From Martelella sp. HB161492 (GTDB taxonomy: Bacteria; Pseudomonadota; Alphaproteobacteria; Rhizobiales; Rhizobiaceae): a stretch of 64,000 nt of DNA. The translations under genes and the position numbers were made by a program. Positions 1 through 8,036 of this stretch are shown here, piece by piece. Below the pieces are notes generated by a model, which saw only the letters and a list, made by a program, of their open reading frames with translations, ran no database searches and was not told the origin of the DNA. Every line of letters starts with the position of its first letter. Positions within the stretch are counted from its first letter, which is position 1. The DNA is taken from positions 62,001 to 126,000 of the forward strand of contig NZ_JAATVV010000006.1 of assembly GCF_013184775.1 (NCBI RefSeq), read 5' to 3'.

Positions 1-93
1 ACAATATGCATTTATGATCGCCCCTTACAGGCGTTGCACCGCTCCGACGGGAAACTTGCACCGCATTGACACAGAGAAGGGAGCGGCGAGTTC

Positions 94-1659
94 TTGCGAT
101 ACCAGGATCTGGTCTTTCAACCTGATATGCTGACGGCACAACGCGATAACGGAGAGCGCTTGCGGCTGAGCCGGCAGGAACGTTCGGTGATCCTGCGGCT
201 TTCACGCGAACCGCACAAGCTCGTCAATCGTGCGCAATTGCTCGAAAGCCTCGGCGATACCGTCGGCGAACTGAGTGAACGAAACGTCGACTACATCATT
301 AACCGCTTACGAAAGCGTCTTGGTGACGATCCGCGCGCGCCGCGATTTATCGCAACGCAGTATGGCGAAGGCTATGTCTGGATCGCTGACCGGCAAAGCG
401 CGGCGCCGGTTGTCGGCTTCCTTGTCGTCGGGCCGGTCACCGGTCTTGCCCAGGCCGGCGATGCAGCCGCCGAGACGCTGGCCGGGCTGAGCCGCGCGTT
501 CCGACGCTGTCTCGGGCATCAGCGCGGGGTTGTTTACCGGCCGGATTTCGACCCGGCGGCAGAACACCACCAGGTCGATTTCGGCCTTGCCGTCAGTGTT
601 CACGAAGAGAAGGGAACGCTGCATCTGGCGCTTGTGCTGAGTGAACTGGCCAGCCAGAAGACCGTTGAAGCCTTTCGCCTGACGCTGCCGGCCCGGCGCG
701 GTTTCCTGCGCGAACTCGATGATTTTGCCGTGCGGCTGACCGACCGGATATGGGAATATATTGCCTTGCCGCGCGAGGCGCTTTCAGAACCGAGCGCGCC
801 ACCGGCCTATCTCAGACTTCATGATGCCGGTGCGCTGATCTCGGGCAATATCGAGAGCTGGTCCGAGAACGCACAGCGACTTGAGAAGGCACGGCTGCGC
901 AAGCCGGACGATCCGACAATCGCTGTTCTGCTCGCATTCAACGTCTATGCACGGATGCTTCAGGACAATGATATCTCCGCGCCCCTATGGGGTGAGCTTG
1001 AAGACGAGATTGAGACCCTTATCTTTGAAGCCTTGCCGCGGATCGAGAATGATCCTTCCATTCTGCTGGGCCTGGCAAAACTTCTGCATTTCATCGATCG
1101 CGGCCATCGCGATCTCGCCACAAAACTGGCAGAACAGGCCTTCATGCAGACCACCGCCTTTGCGGCCGCCTTTGCCATCCGCGGCCAATTTCTGGCAACC
1201 GAAGGCAATCTCCAGGACGGCATTATGCTTTACGATCAGGCGATCGAGCTGGCCGACCGCGGTTCCCAGTTCCACATCTACCTGCTGATCAACAAGGCCG
1301 TTGCGCTGATGGCAGGCAATCAGCGGCGCGCCGTGGAAGAGCTGACCGCCGAGCTCTATTTGCTTGATCCGCGGGCAAGGCTCAAACTTGGCCTGATGTT
1401 TCTCTCACCCGGCGCGAAAACCGTCACGCCGGATCTGCTGCCTGTGCTGGATGTCATCACGGTTCATCAGTCCAACATGCTGCTGCGGCTGCTCTATAAT
1501 GTCAGTGTCCGGCAATTCAGCGCACGCAGTCATCAGCTCCATATCCTTCGCGGACCTGTAACACATCTTACGCGTCGGCTGGGCGGTGAGGCCGTTCCGG
1601 ACATGCTGCAAAGACTGTTCCCCGAACTGGACCGAAGACCGTCTGCCAAAAGCGCGTAA
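94..1659 (+). CDS. Winged-helix (OmpR/ToxR-type) transcriptional regulator with TPR-like C-terminus
   Basis: The 521-residue protein starts at TTG, with an AAGGGAG Shine-Dalgarno about 10 bases upstream. Residues 20-98 match the OmpR/PhoB winged-helix DNA-binding domain: a recognition-helix region with NVDYIINRLRKRLGD and the terminal wing motif TQYGEGYVW. There is no receiver domain in front of it and I see no clear membrane segment. It is therefore not a classical response regulator and is closer in layout to HilA-like cytoplasmic regulators. The C-terminal half is helical, and around residues 330-430 it looks like TPR repeats (AFAIRGQFLATEGNLQDGIMLY and the following helices), which usually bind proteins or ligands. 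It sits alone on the plus strand, convergent with the protease-inhibitor pair. Its targets are unknown. Control of the neighbouring surface proteins is a guess from position only. Confidence 0.8.
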   Translation: MRYQDLVFQPDMLTAQRDNGERLRLSRQERSVILRLSREPHKLVNRAQLLESLGDTVGELSERNVDYIINRLRKRLGDDPRAPRFIATQYGEGYVWIADRQSAAPVVGFLVVGPVTGLAQAGDAAAETLAGLSRAFRRCLGHQRGVVYRPDFDPAAEHHQVDFGLAVSVHEEKGTLHLALVLSELASQKTVEAFRLTLPARRGFLRELDDFAVRLTDRIWEYIALPREALSEPSAPPAYLRLHDAGALISGNIESWSENAQRLEKARLRKPDDPTIAVLLAFNVYARMLQDNDISAPLWGELEDEIETLIFEALPRIENDPSILLGLAKLLHFIDRGHRDLATKLAEQAFMQTTAFAAAFAIRGQFLATEGNLQDGIMLYDQAIELADRGSQFHIYLLINKAVALMAGNQRRAVEELTAELYLLDPRARLKLGLMFLSPGAKTVTPDLLPVLDVITVHQSNMLLRLLYNVSVRQFSARSHQLHILRGPVTHLTRRLGGEAVPDMLQRLFPELDRRPSAKSA

Positions 1660-1693
1660 TGCCAGCTGGCGCCATCAAGCCGCGGCGGGAGAA

Positions 1694-1727
1694 GCAACCG
1701 GCCCGATCACGGCATCAGGCCGGTTGC
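1694..1727. terminator. Bidirectional terminator hairpin between convergent genes
   Basis: GCAACCGGCC (1694-1703) pairs perfectly with GGCCGGTTGC (1718-1727) around a 14-base loop. It lies between the plus-strand regulator ending at 1659 and the minus-strand lipoprotein ending at 1737. There is no strong T-run, so the strength of termination is uncertain. Confidence 0.6.
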
Positions 1728-1736
1728 GCGCGCCAT

Positions 1737-2207
1737 TCACGACTTGCGGGTCATGACAAAGTTGATGTCATCCTCGACAAAGCCGAAGGCGCGGGTGGGG
1801 AAGGCGTTCACGGGCATTTCGATCGAGCCGATATTTTTGCCCATGATGTCGAGCAGGATGATCGTGGTGCCTCTCCGCTTCCAGTTGAAAACGCGGCTCA
1901 AACCTCTGATTCCGCCCAGTCCTTCGATCCGATGGCAATAGAACAGGCTGACACGCCCCTTATGCGGATCAAATGCGCTTGCAATGAAGGTCATGCTGCA
2001 GCCGCGGGTGCTGGTTCCGACAACAGGAAAGACCTCCCATTTGGCGACAATGGAATCGGGCAGCTCCTTCTTTACCGGCGGCGGCTTGTAGCTGCTGGTT
2101 GATGGCACCGAACCGCTCGTCTCGGTACAGCCGGCAAGGCCAAGCAGAAGCAGGCAGGTCGCTGCCAGTGCGAAAGTGGCTTTCGCCAGACGTCGTTCAA
2201 GCCTCAT
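1737..2207 (-). CDS. Small lipoprotein resembling AprI/Inh (Omp19-type) protease inhibitors
   Basis: I chose the ATG at 2207 (156 residues) because GGAGAC lies 7 bases upstream and the protein then opens with a standard lipoprotein signal: basic start, hydrophobic run, lipobox LAGC near residues 23-26. The mature part after a Pro-rich linker shows the spacing of the AprI/Inh beta-barrel inhibitor family: an early W (AKWEVF), a GCSMTF strand, a second Cys (LFYC) suited to the family disulfide, a W-x4-G-x-L-x-L-x-D-x2-G strand pair (NWKRRGTTIILLDIMGK) and a closing G-F...F strand. That family is known to inhibit secreted proteases and includes outer-membrane lipoproteins such as Brucella Omp19. 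The gene lies 82 bases downstream of a secreted protease gene on the same strand, which fits an immunity or regulator role. Family membership is my reading of a pattern, not a search result. Confidence 0.6.
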   Translation of the reverse strand: MRLERRLAKATFALAATCLLLLGLAGCTETSGSVPSTSSYKPPPVKKELPDSIVAKWEVFPVVGTSTRGCSMTFIASAFDPHKGRVSLFYCHRIEGLGGIRGLSRVFNWKRRGTTIILLDIMGKNIGSIEMPVNAFPTRAFGFVEDDINFVMTRKS

Positions 2208-2289
2208 GAATCTTGTCTCCTGATATGGCATGGTTGCGACCCAGCCGGATGAGATCCGGCAGGTCATCTGTCGTTGGCCCAAATCCGCC

Positions 2290-5200
2290 TCAGAATCTGA
2301 GGCTGGCTTCGGCGGAGAAGATATTGCTGGTGAGATTGTCGCGGATTTCCGCCTGATAGGACGCGCCGAAGGTGAAGCGTTTCGATGCGATCGCCGTCAG
2401 CGACAGCTTGCCGACGAAGGCGTTGGCGCCGACATCGGCGCCGGAAACGGTGAAATTTTCCCCGAAAATCCCAAGCGTTGTCGACCGGCTGATATCGCCG
2501 AAATCATGGCGCCACCCGGCACTCAGCACCGGTTCGAACTGAAGATCATTGTCGAAGGTGAAGCGCTTCGAAACGGCAATCGCCAGCGTTGTCTGGGTTT
2601 CCTCAAACGTATCGGCAGGCAGAGAGAGCGCGAAAACGCTGCCGTCTTCGCTCATAGCGTCCCGGCGAAAACCGCGATAGCCGAACGTGGCAGACGGTGT
2701 CAGCGTGATGCTGTCAGCCGCGAATGCCTTGAAGGCACTGGCCTCGATGAAGCCGCCCATGCCATGGCCGCTGGCCGTTGCCCGTGCTGCATAATCACCC
2801 AGTGCCGTCAGCCGGCTGCTGGTCAGTTCGCCATAGCTGAGCCCGCCGCGCAGAGCGAGCGCCAGAACATTCATGTCGAATGTGCCGTAGACTGCCCCCT
2901 GATAGCTGTTGATGCTGCCCGAGCCGTTGGTATCCGAGGAGACATCGGCATATTCATAGGATGCGGCCAGGCCGAAGGCATTGCGCCCGAAACGCCAGTC
3001 GATGCCGAAAGTGCCGTCATTGGTTCTGGCGTCATAGCCTTCCACGCCGCCAGCCATGCCGACCTGGGTGGAGGCGGCTGTGCCGCTGGCCCAGGCAAGG
3101 CCCGTGCCATAGGGCGTGCCGCCGACCGAAAGCCAGCCGTCGGAGAGGCCGAACTGCCGTTGTCCGATCGTATCGGCAAACCGGCCGACCGCCCTGACGG
3201 CGGTCGTGCCCATCTCGGCATGGATCTGTCCGGTCAGGCTCGGCAATCCGGCGCCCAGCTGATCGGTGCTCGCCGAATAAAGCACGTTGAAGGCATCATT
3301 TTCCGCCGATACAGGCCGCACACCGGCGGCCGGCCGGGCCGCATCAATGGCCGTTCCGAGGGCTGTCTCGTTGCCGGAAAGCGACAGGCCGAAGGCCGAG
3401 AGATCGGCATAGGTTTCAGGCGTTGCCGCCAGCGACAGCGCGTCCGGCCAGTAGAGAACATCGAGCCTCGTCCCGTCGACGAGCCCGGTCACGGGCTGGG
3501 TCAGCCCGGTGAAGCTGCCCGTAACCGCACCATCCGCCGCCTCGACAAAGGTGAACAATTCCCCCGGCTTTGGCGAGAAATCATTGCTGGCCGCCCCTGA
3601 AATACCGCGCAGTGACGGGCTCAGCGTGCCGTTTGCGGTGAATGTCGCCCCGGTTCCGGTCAGAACGAGGCGGTCATAATTGCCCGCACCGTTCTGCGTG
3701 CCCGTGCCGTCAATATCCACCACCATCGTCGCTGAAGATGACAGGGTGACATTGCCGGCAACCGTCAGCGTGCCGGGCGAATCGCCGGGCGACAGCGTTC
3801 CGGCGACATCGACATTGCCGGTGATGAGCCCGCTGCCGCCCAGGGTTCCGTCCTGCTCGACCAGCAGTGTCGGTGTTATCAGGGCGCCATCGATGGCCAG
3901 AAGACCGCCCGAAACGGTGGTTCCGGCATCGAAGCTTGCCGTGCTGGAAATGGCCAGCGTCCCGTCGCCGGCCTTTACCAGACTGGCATCGCTGTCGAAG
4001 GCGATGATCCAGGTCGTGTCCGAACCGTCGGTGCCAACCGTATAGACGCCGTCTTCCGGCATGCCGACGGGACCGACGGAAAGCGCGCGGTCAAGCCGGA
4101 TCATGCCCCAGCCATAGACATCATCGACACCGGCCGCGCCCAGATCTTCCGCCGTCATGAACAGGATCTTGACGATCTCGGCCGGGGTGAAGGTCGGATA
4201 GGCTTCGGTGAGGACAGCAATGGCGCCGGAGACATTCGGCGCGGCCATGGAGGTGCCGCTTTCCTGCGCGTAAGAGCCCATGCTGACCGGAATGGACGAA
4301 TAGACATTCGTTCCGGACGCTGCCACGCACCAGTATTTGGCGACGCCGCAATGATTGGAATAATCGGCAATCACATTATAGGCATCCAGCGCCACGACAA
4401 CGATGATCCGCCCGCGGGCAATGCCATCGGCCGCTTCTGCCTCCGCCAGGGCATCGGCGGAGAGAAAGCTGAAATCGAGCCCGGTGCCATAATCGTTATA
4501 GATCAGGTTTCCGCTTGAATTGGTCGCATCTTCGTTCGCCGGGCTGATAAAGGGATAAAGTCCGATACCCAGCGGATTTTCAGCAACGACAGGCGCATCC
4601 ACGCCGTCATTGCTGGCGGATGTTACGAGGATCTGGCCAGCATCCAGATTGGCTCTCAGGGCTTCCGCGTCCGCCTGATAATAGGGCTGGACCGTGGTTG
4701 GGATATCCCAGCTCGTTGCATCGTCATCGACATTCGCCCCGTAGCTCATATTAATCACGCTGACATCGGAAAACTGGGCGAGATAGCGTTCGGCGCTGAT
4801 GATCGGCGCGAAATATTGCGCGATCGCGCAGCCAGTACCGTCCAGAGCTTCAAGGCCGCATGTCTGCAGATCGGCAAGATCAATCTCTTCATCGGGGTCG
4901 CTGTCGAGGTATAGCCAGCCCTCCGCACCGGGAACGGCCTGAACAGACAGGATCGTCGCATCCGGCGCCACGCCCTCCATGCCGAAACCATTGTCTCCGG
5001 CGGCTATGATGCCGGAGACATGGGTGCCATGGTCGTCGACAGCCTGCGTGTCCGTCGGTCCCTGCTGGAGGCCGGCAGCAACCTCGGCCGCGCTGAGGGT
5101 CTCGCCCTGCATCCCGATATCAACCCAGTTGAGGAAACTGGTCGAGCGGGAGTCGATCCGTCCGGTGAACTCAGGATGGACGGTCCCGTCAGGGCTCATA

Positions 5201-5790
5201 TCAATGCCGCTGTCGATCACGCCTACGACAACGCCCGCGCCGGTATAGCCCATCTCGCGTGCGGTTGCGGCGCCCATGGCCGAAAGGGAATAATTGCGTT
5301 CAAACTCGGTGAGCGCGCTTTCATCGGCGTTTGCAACGCCACCGGGATAGGGCAGCTGCGTGCTGCCGGAGACGGTGGGTGAGGAAAGGACATGGGTGAT
5401 GGATGATGACGGATAGAGGGCTGCCAGATGGGCGCCAGACCCAACGGCGCGCGCGATCGCTGCCGCCATGTCGGGACGCAACGCCACCGCCTCGGACGAA
5501 ATCAGATCGGCGCGATCCGGCGTCAGCCGGGTATTTTCGACGAGACTGGCGAGAAACGACATCTCGCCATAGGAAAGCGCCTTCCGCAATGCCCGGCCAA
5601 CGGCATCCTGGGCTGGCGGCAAAGCCTTCAGGCCAGCATCCTCGGCGTCAGCACCAGTGTCGCGCGCCAGAGACTGTCCCGGCAGGGTCAGGAGTGTTGC
5701 GGCCAGAAGCGTGTAGAAGATCCAACGGCAGGCAGGCTGTTCTTGCGGCGTTTTCGGGTTTGGCTTGATGCTGTTCACAAATATTCCCAA
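2290..5790 (-). CDS. Subtilisin-family (S8) serine protease autotransporter
   Basis: The 1,166-residue protein is a type Va secreted protease. A signal peptide covers about residues 1-42 (hydrophobic core FYTLLAATLLTLPG, cleavage near SLA-RD). The S8 catalytic triad is complete: Asp193 in VIDSGID, His254 in DDHGTHVSG and Ser514 in SGTSMAAPNVSG, with the oxyanion Asn near 394 (SASNDG). A stretch at about 285-335 before the next core strand is an insertion relative to the minimal fold. After the protease domain (about 180-560), residues 590-760 form a short PATR-type beta-strand region (VKAGDGTLAIS...). The last ~280 residues are an autotransporter beta-barrel ending in the outer-membrane signature ASLRF. 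The inhibitor-like lipoprotein follows immediately, probably in the same transcript. The substrate is unknown; the protein may cleave itself or its giant neighbours, but nothing in the sequence shows this. Confidence 0.93.
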   Translation of the reverse strand: MGIFVNSIKPNPKTPQEQPACRWIFYTLLAATLLTLPGQSLARDTGADAEDAGLKALPPAQDAVGRALRKALSYGEMSFLASLVENTRLTPDRADLISSEAVALRPDMAAAIARAVGSGAHLAALYPSSSITHVLSSPTVSGSTQLPYPGGVANADESALTEFERNYSLSAMGAATAREMGYTGAGVVVGVIDSGIDMSPDGTVHPEFTGRIDSRSTSFLNWVDIGMQGETLSAAEVAAGLQQGPTDTQAVDDHGTHVSGIIAAGDNGFGMEGVAPDATILSVQAVPGAEGWLYLDSDPDEEIDLADLQTCGLEALDGTGCAIAQYFAPIISAERYLAQFSDVSVINMSYGANVDDDATSWDIPTTVQPYYQADAEALRANLDAGQILVTSASNDGVDAPVVAENPLGIGLYPFISPANEDATNSSGNLIYNDYGTGLDFSFLSADALAEAEAADGIARGRIIVVVALDAYNVIADYSNHCGVAKYWCVAASGTNVYSSIPVSMGSYAQESGTSMAAPNVSGAIAVLTEAYPTFTPAEIVKILFMTAEDLGAAGVDDVYGWGMIRLDRALSVGPVGMPEDGVYTVGTDGSDTTWIIAFDSDASLVKAGDGTLAISSTASFDAGTTVSGGLLAIDGALITPTLLVEQDGTLGGSGLITGNVDVAGTLSPGDSPGTLTVAGNVTLSSSATMVVDIDGTGTQNGAGNYDRLVLTGTGATFTANGTLSPSLRGISGAASNDFSPKPGELFTFVEAADGAVTGSFTGLTQPVTGLVDGTRLDVLYWPDALSLAATPETYADLSAFGLSLSGNETALGTAIDAARPAAGVRPVSAENDAFNVLYSASTDQLGAGLPSLTGQIHAEMGTTAVRAVGRFADTIGQRQFGLSDGWLSVGGTPYGTGLAWASGTAASTQVGMAGGVEGYDARTNDGTFGIDWRFGRNAFGLAASYEYADVSSDTNGSGSINSYQGAVYGTFDMNVLALALRGGLSYGELTSSRLTALGDYAARATASGHGMGGFIEASAFKAFAADSITLTPSATFGYRGFRRDAMSEDGSVFALSLPADTFEETQTTLAIAVSKRFTFDNDLQFEPVLSAGWRHDFGDISRSTTLGIFGENFTVSGADVGANAFVGKLSLTAIASKRFTFGASYQAEIRDNLTSNIFSAEASLRF

Positions 5791-6198
5791 TCATAGGCAG
5801 CAGGCAGAAATCCGGATATGTCTTCGACAGATCGCGCTGCCGCGACCAGATGGAAGGCGCCGCGGAAACGGACCTCGCGCCGAGCAAGACATGTAGTGCT
5901 GCCCAGAATGTCACATGATTATTGGCTGAATATTTGATTCCGCTAATCTTCGCGGAGAAGCCGCGCAAATAATGCCGAATATCCGGCGCCGGAATTTCAT
6001 GCAGTTGCAAATATGATTGTTGTTACAAGAGCATAAGGTGATCTTGCACGTGCCGGATTATTTCGGCGATCGACGGGCGCAGTTGGGGATATGCCGCCCG
6101 TATCTGGCTTTGCAGAAAAGCAGCGTCCGACACCGGCAAGGGCAATATAGTGTGGGGCTGCATGATGATGCAGCCCCACAGCCTCAACGTTCTGGCGA
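5791..6198. other. Intergenic region upstream of the protease autotransporter
   Basis: About 400 bases without a convincing gene. The first ~200 bases are moderately AT-rich (around 5910-5960) and probably carry the minus-strand promoter of the protease. The part near 6151-6180 is a strong hairpin listed separately. Short open frames here lack ribosome sites and coding character. Confidence 0.5.
6151..6180 (-). terminator. Strong hairpin terminator of the small secreted-protein operon
   Basis: A perfect 13-base stem (TGTGGGGCTGCAT at 6151-6163, ATGCAGCCCCACA at 6168-6180) closes a 4-base loop. It lies 18 bases beyond the stop codon at 6199 of the minus-strand operon. A true T-run is missing, but the stem is long and GC-rich. 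Confidence 0.7.
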
Positions 6199-6627
6199 TC
6201 AGTTTGCCATGGCCGCTTTGGTCAGAACGACAAACCAGGCATCATTCAGAGCCGATACCGTGACGGTTTCGCCCTGCCTGAGGCAACGGTTCACGCTCAT
6301 GCGGTGATTATCGATCCCGGTGATGACACGGCCATTCTCAAGCCGGATCTCGTTGCGGCAATGGTTGATATTGTCAGAATCGGGGGCACAGTTGGAATCA
6401 GACAGGACGACGCCGGTCATCTCTGCCGTGCCTTCAGGCAATTCGCCATCTTCCCGTTGCAGCAGGTAGCGGCCGTTCTGGCCGTTTTCCACCCAGGATG
6501 TGATCGGCTGGCCTGCCGGAATGTCCGGTTGTTCGGCGCTCATCGCTGCCGGCGCAGCGGCGAGGGTGGCGATCAGGCCAAGCGTGGCAATTGCCGTTGC
6601 GGCATGTGGAGGGCGCTGTTTCAGCAT
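6199..6627 (-). CDS. Secreted protein of unknown function, 142 residues
   Basis: The start is supported by a perfect AGGAGG placed 9 bases before ATG. The first ~30 residues form a signal peptide (ATLGLIATLAAAPAAMSA-EQ). The mature part holds three cysteines (NCAPD, HCRNE, NRCLRQ) and a small beta-rich fold (GRYLLQREDGELPEGTAEMTG, RLENGRVITG, GETVTVSALNDAWFVV). I recognise the style of conserved hypothetical periplasmic proteins in alphaproteobacteria but cannot name a function. Its start is 12 bases after the stop of the EF-hand gene, so the two are probably co-transcribed. Confidence 0.8.
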   Translation of the reverse strand: MLKQRPPHAATAIATLGLIATLAAAPAAMSAEQPDIPAGQPITSWVENGQNGRYLLQREDGELPEGTAEMTGVVLSDSNCAPDSDNINHCRNEIRLENGRVITGIDNHRMSVNRCLRQGETVTVSALNDAWFVVLTKAAMAN

Positions 6628-6639
6628 CTGCGTGTCCTC

Positions 6640-6990
6640 CTATTCGCTGTCCGCATCGCCCGGCATCATGCCGGCGTGATGGGGCTCCAGCTCGGCGGAA
6701 TCGAGCTGTCCGTCGCCATTTTGGTCCAGGTGGGCGAACATGCGCTGATGCACGGCGACGAATTCGGACGACGAGAGGCTACCATCGCCGTCGCTGTCGA
6801 GCATGATGACCATCATGTCGGGGCTCATCATGCTCGCCATCATCGATCCGTTCATCATGCCGGACTGCATCGCGGCGACGCTGTCCGTGGCCGCATCAGC
6901 GGCGGGATGGTGGGCCGGGTTGGCGTTGGCGATGCCGCTGCCAAGCGCAATCGCAAGGGTGAGGGTGAAAGCAGAAGAAATCTTGCTCAT
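6640..6990 (-). CDS. Secreted EF-hand protein with a His/Met-rich segment
   Basis: The 116-residue reading starts at ATG 6990, with GGAG 7 bases upstream; the longer open frame upstream has no ribosome site. A signal peptide ends near residue 23 (SGIANA-NP). Next comes HHPAADAATD and then a methionine cluster (MQSGMMNGSMMASMMSPDMM), followed by two canonical EF-hand loops, DSDGDGSLSSSEF and DQNGDGQLDSAEL, which have all the acidic ligand positions for Ca2+. The tail is again His/Met-containing (HHAGMMPG). Ca2+ binding is established for such loops. The Met/His clusters resemble periplasmic copper-binding sequences, so a metal-sensing or metal-buffering role is inferred. Confidence 0.85.
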   Translation of the reverse strand: MSKISSAFTLTLAIALGSGIANANPAHHPAADAATDSVAAMQSGMMNGSMMASMMSPDMMVIMLDSDGDGSLSSSEFVAVHQRMFAHLDQNGDGQLDSAELEPHHAGMMPGDADSE

Positions 6991-7100
6991 GGAACATCTC
7001 CGTTGTGAGCATTGTCTGAAAATCGGTCCTGAGCATCGGCAGCGCACAGCTGTCGCTGCACGGCGGAAAAGATCAGGCGCCGGTAAGGATTGCGGTGATT

Positions 7101-7427
7101 TCAGAGTGCCAAGATGGGGGGACGGATTTCGGGAGCGGATTGCAGGCCGACCAGAACATGGCGTGACACCGTGCCCTTTGCGGAGGCGTCTGCGCTGGAC
7201 GCATGCGGGGCGAAGTCGGACAGCAGGAACAGGCCACACGCGGCGTGATAAAGGCATGACTCGTGAACCATTGCCTTGCCGCAATCGGCGGAGCCGTGGA
7301 GCGACGTCCGTTCAATGGTACAGGACGAAAGGGCCCCCGCCTGTCCACTGAATGCCGTACCGGCAGAGGCGAAAAGCCCGAGCAGGAAAATGAAGGCGAC
7401 AGTGATGATGCGCAGTCGTTCCAACAT
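7101..7427 (-). CDS. Small secreted or membrane Cys/His-containing protein, function unknown
   Basis: This 108-residue protein has an N-terminal hydrophobic helix (ITVAFIFLLGLFASAGTAFSG) that reads as a signal peptide. A compact Cys/His region follows (SSC, ADC, VHESC, YHAAC), and the protein ends with a Pro/Arg tail (EIRPPILAL). Short proteins of this layout are often found next to copper-handling genes, although I cannot assign a family. No strong ribosome site is visible before the ATG at 7427. It precedes the EF-hand gene by 110 bases on the same strand. Confidence 0.55.
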   Translation of the reverse strand: MLERLRIITVAFIFLLGLFASAGTAFSGQAGALSSCTIERTSLHGSADCGKAMVHESCLYHAACGLFLLSDFAPHASSADASAKGTVSRHVLVGLQSAPEIRPPILAL

Positions 7428-7960
7428 GATTTCGTCGTTCGAAAACAGCCTTCGATCCGTATGATCGTCGTGATCTGATCATGGCTCCTCTGCAGCGCGG
7501 AGGAATTGACCAGGATCATCGTCTCGAAGCACCGCGCATTCGTGACCCGGCAAATGCCCTTGTTTCCAGCGGGTTTGCCCAAACAACACTTTTTAGTGAA
7601 GAGGTTCGAAGCATGATCGTGCCGCGACTGAAAGCAATGCGGCGGCGAAACATCTATCAGCTGCTCGGTCCCCGTGTGCCGCGCGCGCAAGTTTCCGGAC
7701 AGGTCTTCAAGAAAGGCCGGGCGCAGTCACAGCAATCGGCACGAATTTCTGGCGGCGGCTTGACGGATCGTTTCGGTGTCGTAGCCAGGACAGGCAAGAC
7801 ACGTCGCGCTTGCCCGGTGTCTGTTCAGCAGGACCTCGTATTGCCCGCAATCATCAGGCCCGCCCACCGGCAGGCACAGCCCGGTCGACAACCCGGCGGC
7901 GCGACAGCGGTTTCACTTTTCGCTGTCACGCCGCCGGTGGAACGTCCTTTCGGAAGATGA
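7428..7960. other. Intergenic region, possibly with one small Cys-rich open frame
   Basis: Over 500 bases between the small secreted-protein operon and the first giant autotransporter. The only frame that looks protein-like is on the minus strand at about 7727-7891 (TTG start, 54 residues, containing CLPVGGPDDCGQYEVL and ATCLACPGYD). It lacks a convincing ribosome site and could be a remnant. No other features are visible. Confidence 0.3.
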
Positions 7961-8036
7961 GAGCGGCGCTCTACCTTATTGACTCTACGCATCGTTCTTT
8001 TCGAAAACCGATTCCGATTTTCGAGCCGATGCGCTA
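7960..8036 (+). repeat. Rhizobial-type mosaic palindromic repeat, copy 1
   Basis: This is the same repeat family as at 13398, 44379 and 49637. The first palindrome is shortened to AGAGCGGCGCTCT. The second is intact: GCATCG...TCGAAAACCGATTCCGATTTTCGA...CGATGCGCTA. It ends exactly on the stop codon (8034-8036) of the minus-strand autotransporter and probably acts as its transcription end signal. Confidence 0.75.

Noticed and set aside
2230-3600. Long plus-strand open frame (456 codons) opposite the protease autotransporter
   Set aside because: It is the antisense of a well-supported coding region with intact catalytic motifs and has no ribosome site or recognisable domain.
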